Virus record (IMG/VR): IMGVR_UViG_3300027801_000030 | Location: 1-53,379 of that record | Strand: one strand, 5' to 3' | DNA: 53,379 bases | Source: a virus | Shown here: piece by piece, positions 33,201 to 38,464 of the stretch | How positions within the stretch are numbered: the stretch's first letter is position 1 | How the letters are laid out: the number at the start of each line of letters is the position of its first letter | Made by a program: the position numbers and the translations under genes | The notes under the pieces: generated by a model | Seen by the model: the letters and a program-made list of their open reading frames with translations, nothing else | Told to the model about the DNA's origin: nothing | Databases searched by the model: none

Positions 33201-33436
33201 ACAGTTCTTGTATATTTCTGGCCTTGCCAGTCAAAGTCAAATCCTATTGAAATAGGACCGCAACTACCATCATCAGCCGAAAAGCATTCTGTTCCTGTAT
33301 TGTAGATATCGTATAAGGTACTGCCATCGTGTCCAATAGTAACTGAACCGCCCATAGTGACATCCGCGTTACTGTTAGGTGATACTAACGCTATTAGTAG
33401 CAATACTGCAAGAGATGTTAGATGTTTGATTGCCAT
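30203..33436 (-). CDS. Giant secreted acidic protein with NIDO-like N-terminus
   Basis: A 1077-residue exported protein. Signal peptide residues 1-24 (MAIKHLTSLAVLLLIALV). Residues ~25-270 look like a NIDO (nidogen) domain: LPYQDETLYPFWTDL, DYVVFGWYFMQEY, NSFEVILND and VVGAQFDDSN. Residues ~275-345 are cysteine-rich with a repeated C-x(n)-YSQ-x-CPGY pattern. Then follow a long Asp/Glu/Tyr-rich region, a polar helix-forming EEFTEEEFTEED stretch, a Ser/Gly-rich linker and a C-terminal helical domain ending in KTQEKLKEMIYSQY. NIDO domains occur in extracellular adhesion proteins. The net charge is extremely negative. It overlaps the Asn/Thr-repeat protein gene by 19 bases. Function unknown; a secreted matrix or cell-surface protein is inferred. 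Confidence 0.8.
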   Translation of the reverse strand: MAIKHLTSLAVLLLIALVSPNSNADVTMGGSVTIGHDGSTLYDIYNTGTECFSADDGSCGPISIGFDFDWQGQKYTRTVMGTNGCLKLLRWDDSSSGGSSCSDYTPQALPYQDETLYPFWTDLIRGTGTGACAQMFPGNSSYSSGQECSVASKMMYQTFDDYVVFGWYFMQEYNRPSSNSFEVILNDHNGSNFALTDPAWCCEGDEDTFEFRYRELDIENHNVVVGAQFDDSNYIQAILYTNDSTSNWDSLDQGTLEDGGVLKYNPNGEGQPSECVNNPGFSQDCEGYSAYQFGIECVNDVHYSQYCPGYAQAYEETQFEQQCDIDQLSDANCPYYAQELQLQQDAMAMMTDDPEYYDNYIMDDGGYSNTAHEDQYGYEDNSLGDDGSQDGTELYDDAGYNGYDDGRDAYASENEDCGACGYDPREDMNIQYDDLNPEQQMLVDQGLSLQDAVLITMGEDDLLALGLDPSIQFNGHDPGDIVDEQLGESYDYNVHNDVFDTQEDWLMENDPQWALEEQQWQSEMEGTYGENWEDTMTMADWYEVDVAEFGQEQVDEWYGTDVAFDDTGTIVWEEYDYSIDAEMAYDLVADGFAEHDDLIGLIAQEGDERSAEDCPTCAMEDFFREHDDEEAFFELYDEDVEFYADETELYDEDYAREEEFTEEEFTEEDILEDFLNDEAFEELINEEELAELIMSETDERLDDIDINEERDESRVETEEDREEDREDTREKSQSKSVNNIASSQKGPVTSNSGSSVVNDSGSSSSFSSNNSWEPSGGGMSMAVSEMKIEFSDSATANIVEEVLADGSGESVQVMDGSSQQDGSVSQDGSSSFQNDDGSSSSSSSSTGQLVESSSTGDDTSLLFAQDQLGQSSIDISNIDAGPSLSAFDVAEEFAETQTEQEEAQMFIESFDDGSSGGLSQTAQDFGDNLTDAIASGTGLTEFLSQEQPTFTQFEVQQQTFQEQKQTDAVESLADRMGSVVASANLATELQAVQQGTGDGAQYGDQTIAVAYIGYTAGFSDYTSQMQLADQQQWYGSDQVYPGQKNTDNVQSFYMMAGKTQEKLKEMIYSQYKELQEN

Positions 33437-34974
33437 TTGTCCTCACAATAGCCTTTACTTTTTTTCGGTTTTTTCCCTGATTTCTTAGTGCATGTTCTCA
33501 TAAACTCATCAAAGTCTTTACCGCCGTTTAACTCTTTAGCATCTTCCGCCGGTCTTTTAGAAATCTTTTTTCTGCCAAACCAACCTGTTTTAGCGTCTGC
33601 CCTTTCATCGCTGTTATCAGCCCAGGCTACTGTAGCTTCAGCACCAATGGCACCCATGTAAGGACATGGTGTTCCAGCCATTTCCATTGCTTTAAATACA
33701 CGTTCGTCTTGACACATTAAACTAACTGCCGCTACTTTCATGCCCATATCGTATATAGTTTTAGAAAGTTTAATACGTTCACAGTTCATGTCTCTAACTG
33801 ACTTACCACCACTTAGTCCAAATACTTGTCCTTGAAAAGCACCTGATATACCAGTTGTACATAAGTCTTGAGAATAACTTGACCCAATGCTTGGTGCTAT
33901 AGCACTAGCCGGTGGAGCCTTTGTTGTTATCTCTTGCTTAATAGTTTGGTTAGTTTCATTTTTGTTAATGTTTTCGTTCTTGTTGTTATTGTTATTCGTG
34001 TTATTATTGGTATTGGTATTGTTTGTTTCTACTTTACTATCACTAGTACTGGTGCTAGTATTGGTGTTATTATTATCGTTTGTATTACTGTTGGTGTTGG
34101 TGTTGTTACTGGTCGAATCTGAAGTTGAATTGTTGGTGTTCGTATTATTATTCGTGTTGCTGTTCGTATTGGTATTATTGCTATTTACATTTTGGTCAAT
34201 GGTACTATTGTTTGTATTATTATTAGTATTGGTGTTATTTGCAGAACTATTGACTGTTGAATTGTTTGTGTTGGTGTTATTGTTGGTACTGGTTGAGGTA
34301 TTATTGTTCGTATTATTATTCGTGTTGCTGTTGGTGTTATTCGTTCCACCAGATGAAACATTATTGTTGGTATTGGTACTATTGTTTGTATTACTGTTGG
34401 TGTTGGTGTTATTATTGGTGTTCGTATTGGCGTTCGTATTATTATTCGTGTTGGTACTGGTTGAGGTATTATTGTTCGTGTTATTATTCGTGTTGGTGTT
34501 GGTGTTGGTGTTGGTGTTCGTATTGGCGTTCGTGTTATTGTTGGTACTGGTGTTCGTATTATTATTCGTGTTATTATTCGTATTATTATTCGTGTTATTA
34601 TTGGTATTGGTATTGGTGTTATTGTTGGTACTCGTGTTGGTGTTCGCGTTTGTATTATTATTGGTGCTAGTATTCGTGCTAGTGTTGGTGTTGGTGTTGT
34701 TATTGGTCGCCGTACTGGTATTGGTGTTCGTATTATTATTCGTGTTGGCGTTCGTATTGGTATTCGTATTGGTATTCGTATTATTATTCGTGTTGGTACT
34801 CGTGTTGGTACCAGTAGTATTCGTAGTCGTGGTATTCGTAGTAGTGGTATCACTTGTACTAGCTTCACAATATTCTGTTCCTGCTGTACATGTACCTGTT
34901 GCCTGACCTTCTGCTGTAATAGGTAAACCAAAAAAGACAATCATGCCCATGACTGATAAAAGTTTTTTCATCAT
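33418..34974 (-). CDS. Secreted Asn/Thr-repeat protein with conserved C-terminal domain
   Basis: A 518-residue exported protein. The start was moved from a longer frame to the ATGATG at 34969-34974, which has GGAG just upstream and a late promoter about 80 bases away. Signal peptide residues 1-22 (MMKKLLSVMGMIVFFGLPI). Residues ~35-338 are almost pure Asn and Thr (NTNTNNNTN patterns), a low-complexity, prion-like or fibre-like stalk. The C-terminal ~170 residues are an ordered domain (APPASAIAPSIGSSYSQDLC, GLSGGKSVRDMNCERIKLSK, MGMKVAAVSLMCQDERVF, AGTPCPYMGAIG) with paired cysteines, a pattern I have seen in other marine phage proteins of unknown role, and a lysine-rich tail. It may be a surface or matrix protein; function not recognised. 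Confidence 0.8.
   Translation of the reverse strand: MMKKLLSVMGMIVFFGLPITAEGQATGTCTAGTEYCEASTSDTTTTNTTTTNTTGTNTSTNTNNNTNTNTNTNTNANTNNNTNTNTSTATNNNTNTNTSTNTSTNNNTNANTNTSTNNNTNTNTNNNTNNNTNNNTNNNTNTSTNNNTNANTNTNTNTNTNTNNNTNNNTSTSTNTNNNTNANTNTNNNTNTNSNTNNSTNTNNNVSSGGTNNTNSNTNNNTNNNTSTSTNNNTNTNNSTVNSSANNTNTNNNTNNSTIDQNVNSNNTNTNSNTNNNTNTNNSTSDSTSNNTNTNSNTNDNNNTNTSTSTSDSKVETNNTNTNNNTNNNNNKNENINKNETNQTIKQEITTKAPPASAIAPSIGSSYSQDLCTTGISGAFQGQVFGLSGGKSVRDMNCERIKLSKTIYDMGMKVAAVSLMCQDERVFKAMEMAGTPCPYMGAIGAEATVAWADNSDERADAKTGWFGRKKISKRPAEDAKELNGGKDFDEFMRTCTKKSGKKPKKSKGYCEDKWQSNI
33960..34870. repeat. Asn/Thr-codon low-complexity repeat, about 0.9 kb
   Basis: A run of short degenerate repeats of AAC/AAT and ACC/ACG/ACT codons on the minus strand (gttattattcgtgttggta-like on plus). 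It opens long false frames on both strands. Length variation by slippage or recombination is likely. Confidence 0.9.
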
Positions 34975-35050
34975 TTTCTCCGTGCAAGGGCAAGTGTTTT
35001 GTTTGGGTAGCTTGTGTAGTGCGTGTGTCGTCGTACCCTGTTTGTATATG

Positions 35051-35059
35051 TATTTATCA
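35051..35059 (-). promoter_or_regulatory. Late promoter TGATAAATA for the secreted-protein cluster
   Basis: TGATAAATA on the minus strand, about 77 bases before the Asn/Thr-repeat gene; probably drives 34974 down to 29749. Confidence 0.75.
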
Positions 35060-35087
35060 AAAATGAGACCAGTCTCAGTTTTAACCA

Positions 35088-35115
35088 TAAAAAAAGGGCA
35101 GTTTACACTACCCTT
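35088..35115 (-). terminator. Rho-independent terminator
   Basis: On the minus strand AAGGGTAG-TGTAAA-CTGCCCTTTTTTT. It follows the -1 frame stop at 35150 by about 35 bases and so closes the lipoprotein transcript including its frameshift extension. Confidence 0.85.
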
Positions 35116-35149
35116 AATTAGTTCATAATATTATCTTGAAAGAATATTA

Positions 35150-35547
35150 CTACGAGTCGCACTCTGCAGGATTGTCGTTACAGTATATCATGATACTTTT
35201 TACAAGTGCCTTGATATCCTGATCCGCCTGTTTCTCATCTGCCCTTTTCGAGAACAGGCGAGCTACTTTCCCGCTGAGTCGTCTTTATCTTTTTGAAGTT
35301 CGTCAGTTTGTTTATCAACTTGGTCTGCAACTGTGTCTATTGCGCCGGTTGTAATATCCGTTGCTACTGTTGCTATGTTAATAACGTCATCTGAAACTGC
35401 TGTTACCATTGTGGCGGCTCCGCCTACAATTGCATCAACTGTTCCTGTGACAATCTCTGTTCCTGCGTCCCAGGCCCCTCCAACTGAGGCGCATCCTACA
35501 ATACTTGAACAAAGTACTACTACGAAGAACGAAATCAAATTTTTCAT
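35150..35547 (-). CDS. Predicted -1 frameshift product of the lipoprotein gene (132 aa)
   Basis: This is the extended form of the lipoprotein. At 35266-35272 the 0-frame reads GCG GGA AAG TAG; G GGA AAG is a classic -1 slippery heptamer (the one used in the lambda tail G/GT gene). Five bases later an 11-bp stem with one bulge (35225-35260) could stall the ribosome. The -1 frame then stays open for 38 codons (VARLFSKRADEKQADQ, ALVKSIMIYCNDNPAECDS) and stops at 35150-35152, before the terminator. The added tail is charged, helical and ends with two cysteines. A separate gene is unlikely, as this frame has no ATG near its start and no ribosome binding site. Not tested; the call is from sequence. 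Confidence 0.6.
35225..35272 (-). other. Programmed -1 frameshift signal: slippery heptamer, spacer and hairpin
   Basis: GGGAAAG at 35266-35272, spacer of 5 nt holding the 0-frame TAG, then CGCCTGTTCTC (35250-35260) pairing with GAGAAACAGGCG (35225-35236) around a 13-nt loop. No T run follows the hairpin, so it is not an intrinsic terminator. Confidence 0.65.
35263..35547 (-). CDS. Outer-membrane-type lipoprotein (0-frame form)
   Basis: A 94-residue lipoprotein. The signal peptide MKNLISFFVVVLCSSIVGC has a lipobox SIVGC with the lipidated Cys19, followed by Ala, not Asp, so outer-membrane sorting is expected. The mature part is Ala/Val/Thr/Asp-rich and helical (DAIVGGAATMVTAVSDDV, ATVATDITTGAIDTVADQ), then a charged tail. 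Layout recalls small o-spanin-like or entericidin-like lipoproteins; a spanin role would suit a phage but there is no proof. AGGAG precedes the ATG and a TTGATAAATA late promoter lies about 55 bases upstream. A -1 frameshift extension is predicted at its 3' end. Confidence 0.82.
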   Translation of the reverse strand: MKNLISFFVVVLCSSIVGCASVGGAWDAGTEIVTGTVDAIVGGAATMVTAVSDDVINIATVATDITTGAIDTVADQVDKQTDELQKDKDDSAGK

Positions 35548-35599
35548 GATTAACTCTCCTTTTATAAAGTTATAAAGCCAACTGCTATTATAACATATA

Positions 35600-35608
35600 T
35601 ATTTATCA
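35600..35608 (-). promoter_or_regulatory. Late promoter TGATAAATA for the lipoprotein gene
   Basis: TGATAAATA on the minus strand, 52 bases before the lipoprotein ATG. A TATAAT lies about 10 bases further downstream, so the gene might also have weak early expression. Confidence 0.7.
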
Positions 35609-35632
35609 ACTTGTTAGTACATACTAACCGGA

Positions 35633-35842
35633 TTATGACAAATAATCTGCATTATTATACTCTTTATTTGCGATATCATATAATTCATAGTGTGTTAAAA
35701 CTATAAACATTAGGAATATAAACAGTAAGATAGAACTCACAATTAGATAAATTATAAAAGGAAAGAAGAATGTAAATATTGATATGTGTGCAAACAATAT
35801 TGAGTAGACGTAAAATTTAAGGCTGTTACTGTATTTCTTCAC
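35633..35842 (-). CDS. Small two-helix membrane protein
   Basis: A 69-residue protein with two hydrophobic helices (about residues 10-32, FYVYSILFAHISIFTFFFP, and 33-52, IYLIVSSILLFIFLMFIVL) and a short polar tail (YDIANKEYNNADYLS). The start is GTG at 35840-35842; no ATG lies upstream in frame. It overlaps the end of the 35826-35996 small gene by 17 bases, so translation is probably coupled. Phage small membrane proteins of this size can be holins, antiholins or superinfection-exclusion proteins; no family is recognised. Confidence 0.6.
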   Translation of the reverse strand: MKKYSNSLKFYVYSILFAHISIFTFFFPFIIYLIVSSILLFIFLMFIVLTHYELYDIANKEYNNADYLS

Positions 35843-35996
35843 TGGTTGATGTAAGGTTTTCTAAGAAATCAGCCCTATGCCAAGAGTAATCAACTAAAAT
35901 ATCAATCGTAAGGACTATTAAGACTAATGTCATGATTATTGATAGATATATGTTTATGGCCGCGGTTATCTTTAACCACTTGATCATATGTTTCAT
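35826..35996 (-). CDS. 56-aa single-helix membrane protein
   Basis: A short gene of 56 codons. The product MKHMIKWLKITAAINIYLSI... has a basic N-terminus, one transmembrane helix (about residues 10-34) and a polar, acidic C-terminus ending TSTSEEIQ. The ATG lies 7 bases after the TATAAT of a perfect sigma70-type promoter, so the mRNA has almost no leader. It shares that promoter with the next small membrane protein. An early-expressed membrane protein pair could alter the host envelope or exclude other phages; this is inference. Confidence 0.6.
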   Translation of the reverse strand: MKHMIKWLKITAAINIYLSIIMTLVLIVLTIDILVDYSWHRADFLENLTSTSEEIQ

Positions 35997-36003
35997 AAGT
36001 TAT

Positions 36004-36031
36004 ATTATACACGCTTTATAAAACGTGTCAA
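36004..36031 (-). promoter_or_regulatory. Sigma70-type early promoter with near-palindromic spacer
   Basis: TTGACA, 16 bases, TATAAT on the minus strand: both hexamers perfect. A 20-bp inverted repeat (ACACGCTTTATAAAACGTGT, one mismatched pair, 36009-36028) fills the spacer between the boxes, an ideal site for a repressor. Confidence 0.82.
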
Positions 36032-36036
36032 CCGGT

Positions 36037-36960
36037 TTAGTCGCCTTGGGTTATACTAATCGAACAGCCGCCAACAGTTACACAGGATTGGGTAAGTGTA
36101 TAACTTTGATTTGTAGTGCCTTGCTGAAGTAAATCTAGTGTTGTAGGATTGGTTCCGTCTAGAGAAATTGTAGCAGAATGGGCGCCGGCGCTCTTTTGTT
36201 CGATGTCAACTATGTTGCTGTCATTGTTTATTGTTAGATTAAGTGTTTTGTTACCATTGGCCCATTGCTGAGCAAATACATCGTTGCTGTTACTATATAA
36301 GTTTACAGTCATACTATGATTAGTACTACTGCTATCCATTTTTTGAGAACCACTAAAATCATTGTTACTACCGTGAATGTCTAACCTGAGAAAGTTGCCG
36401 CCGGGTTCGTAGTTATCATAATCAAATGTTGTATCGTCGGTGCTGGATAGATAATATCCTTGCCCAAATAGAACATCGTTGTTATTGCCCGATATATGGA
36501 ATTGAGCATCGTTTGCGTTACATGTTGAAAAACTACATTTTTGTCTTATTTCTATATCGTTATTGTTGCCGTCTAAGTCTCCGCCCCAAGAATAGCCCGA
36601 CCCCCATGCATCTGTCCAGCCGATATCGTTATTCTTACCTTCTTGTTGTAGGTATATAGTATTATTGTTTCCGCCTACACTGAAGTAAACACTATTGTCA
36701 TTGCCTACCTGTACAACACTAAAAGTGTTGTAAGTATCGCTTGTTACTAATCCCAATTTAACGTCAACACTATTATCGTATCCGCCTTGGGCTATATCAA
36801 TAGCTACATTGTTGCCTGTTTGTGTTATCATAACATCGTTCTCATTGCCTGCTTGGGCACTAAGTGGTATTAATAAAAACATTCCCAATATTATATACCC
36901 TAATACTAATAACGGGGTGTCTTTAGGTTTCATATTATTAAGTTTATCGTCTATATTCAT
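36037..36960 (-). CDS. Curlin-like repeat protein B
   Basis: A 307-residue exported protein with curlin-type repeats of the pattern N-x-x-x-I-x-Q-x-G-x-x-N, e.g. NDVMITQTGNNVAIDIAQGG, VVQVGNDNSVYFSVGGNNN and TIYLQQEGKNNDI, as in amyloid CsgA/CsgB. The signal sequence is KPKDTPLLVLGYIILGMFLL, cut near SAQA. The middle carries longer inserts between repeats; the end is YTLTQSCVTVGGCSISITQ with two cysteines. The ATG overlaps the stop of the glycosyltransferase-like gene (TAATG). The shape fits a substrate exported by the CsgG homologue in the same operon. Amyloid formation itself is not shown. Confidence 0.75.
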   Translation of the reverse strand: MNIDDKLNNMKPKDTPLLVLGYIILGMFLLIPLSAQAGNENDVMITQTGNNVAIDIAQGGYDNSVDVKLGLVTSDTYNTFSVVQVGNDNSVYFSVGGNNNTIYLQQEGKNNDIGWTDAWGSGYSWGGDLDGNNNDIEIRQKCSFSTCNANDAQFHISGNNNDVLFGQGYYLSSTDDTTFDYDNYEPGGNFLRLDIHGSNNDFSGSQKMDSSSTNHSMTVNLYSNSNDVFAQQWANGNKTLNLTINNDSNIVDIEQKSAGAHSATISLDGTNPTTLDLLQQGTTNQSYTLTQSCVTVGGCSISITQGD

Positions 36961-38459
36961 TAGAATAAGTCTCTCCACGTAGATGTAGTTAGATCACCGG
37001 AGTGTTCTCTGCGAATTCTTTGTGCATTAGCCTCTATAATAGGTGCTATGCCATTCCTCCATTGGCGCCATTCGTCGTCTGTAAAACTATTTAGCCTTTT
37101 AAGTTCATTAATAACCATTTGCATACGCTTGTCATCGTCAGTTTCATTGTCATAACTTTCATCAATGTAGGGTTCAAACGTTTGCCAACCTATACCTTTT
37201 AAGTATTTTAATAAGCCAGGAACTGCAATAACCATGAATGCTTGCTTAAACCAGAAAGGTTTGTATGTTTTCTCTGTAAAAAATACTCCTCCCCGTAAGT
37301 AGTCGGACGTACTATCCCTAGGTTCCTCATTGTCACTTTGATATATTGTTTCTGTAACAATTGATAACTGTGTGTTCATATGTAATTGTGTATCATTGTT
37401 ATCTGGAAATGCTATATGTCTAAGTCGCTCAGCACCTTCGTTAATATATAACGGTAAATTATTCTTTAGCCAGTCAGTCGCAACAGGATGTGACTTGTCA
37501 AGTCCTAATTGATCTGAATGGCCTGGTTCGTTATGTCTTAAACTAACTAAACCATCTTTTAGTAAATCATTATGAACTAACTCTGTAACCAGTTTGGTTC
37601 TGTGCCATCTAGGAACATTGTTAAAGCATAAAAATGTTTTTGCTGGCATAAACTCTGGATCAAATGCTGGTACAGATACAATATCCTCAACTGGCATCCA
37701 AGATGTGTTCCACCATGTTTGATCATACCAATTTCCTGACATAATACTAATAGGATTATCTATTTGGTTCTCTTTACAGAAGTCTTTCCACGGTATTTGC
37801 ATGTTAGCCGCGGAAGTAACATATATAAAATCTGCAGGATTTATCTCTGGCATTGCAGTTGCTAGTAACTGTATGCGTAATAGACCGTCTGTTTGAATTG
37901 TTTCCATTAAGTTATAACAAAGAAACTTAGTAGTTCCGTGTTTTTTTAACACATTAACATATTCCACTAGCTCTGATACGCACATATGGGCAACTGAGAT
38001 ACCATGTTCCGGGCCTGCATACAATATTCCTGTCTTGTCGACAAAGTTTGAACGTATAAGGTCTGGCCAAACTCGGCTCATTTCTTTCCAACAGTCAACT
38101 AGATAGTTAAAACTCGGTAATCTTGAATGACTAACTTGTTTCCAGCCAAGATATGAATCATATCTTTCGTATGGAATATTTTCTAAGAGGTCATTTACTG
38201 TAAGTAAATTAAATGCAACAGATGAACTAACTTGTACTGTAGTACCAAAGAATATAACAGTATGTGCCCAAGCAAGAGGTTCTTTATACTCCATATTTAA
38301 ATGTAGTATAATGTTTTCTGTTTCTAAGTGCCTAACATCTAATCCTGCTGATGCTAAAGCGTTAGCTAAGTCAAGTTTGGGTTTTTCCGAGACAATTAAT
38401 ACTCGTGTGCCTAATTGCTTTGCTTTTTTAACATAAGCAATTATATAATCTGGATGCAT
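36960..38459 (-). CDS. Glycosyltransferase-like protein
   Basis: A 499-residue cytoplasmic protein without signal peptide. The C-terminal part has GGVFFTEKTYKPFWFKQAF, VIAVPGLLKYLKGIGWQTF and YIDESYDNETDD, a run typical of GT10-like (fucosyltransferase-type) nucleotide-sugar-binding domains and of a large group of marine phage proteins. The N-terminal half has Rossmann-like strands (RVLIVSEKPKLDLANALASAGLDVRHL). The ATG lies 6 bases after the FecR gene and the stop overlaps the curlin-like B gene. Sitting between two exported-protein genes, it might glycosylate an exported protein or a surface glycan. The sugar and acceptor are unknown. Confidence 0.55.
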   Translation of the reverse strand: MHPDYIIAYVKKAKQLGTRVLIVSEKPKLDLANALASAGLDVRHLETENIILHLNMEYKEPLAWAHTVIFFGTTVQVSSSVAFNLLTVNDLLENIPYERYDSYLGWKQVSHSRLPSFNYLVDCWKEMSRVWPDLIRSNFVDKTGILYAGPEHGISVAHMCVSELVEYVNVLKKHGTTKFLCYNLMETIQTDGLLRIQLLATAMPEINPADFIYVTSAANMQIPWKDFCKENQIDNPISIMSGNWYDQTWWNTSWMPVEDIVSVPAFDPEFMPAKTFLCFNNVPRWHRTKLVTELVHNDLLKDGLVSLRHNEPGHSDQLGLDKSHPVATDWLKNNLPLYINEGAERLRHIAFPDNNDTQLHMNTQLSIVTETIYQSDNEEPRDSTSDYLRGGVFFTEKTYKPFWFKQAFMVIAVPGLLKYLKGIGWQTFEPYIDESYDNETDDDKRMQMVINELKRLNSFTDDEWRQWRNGIAPIIEANAQRIRREHSGDLTTSTWRDLF

Positions 38460-38464
38460 GTGTG

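Noticed and set aside
33960-34870. Short regular repeats resembling a CRISPR array
   Set aside because: Repeats are in-frame codon repeats without unique spacers of constant length; no cas genes.
33887-34906. Long plus-strand frame rich in Leu and Val (339 codons)
   Set aside because: It is the complement of the Asn/Thr codon repeat; composition is an artefact, no ribosome binding site, and the minus-strand protein has signal peptide and promoter.
34975-35088. Longer start (38 codons) for the Asn/Thr-repeat protein
   Set aside because: It would read through the late promoter and ribosome binding site and hide the signal peptide.
35225-35260. Hairpin after the lipoprotein stop read as a terminator
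   Set aside because: No T run follows; a real terminator stands at 35088-35115, and position and spacing fit a frameshift stimulator better.
35613-35628. Inverted repeat GTTAGT...ACTAAC after the small membrane protein gene as terminator
   Set aside because: Short 6-bp AT-rich stem without a T run; too weak to call.
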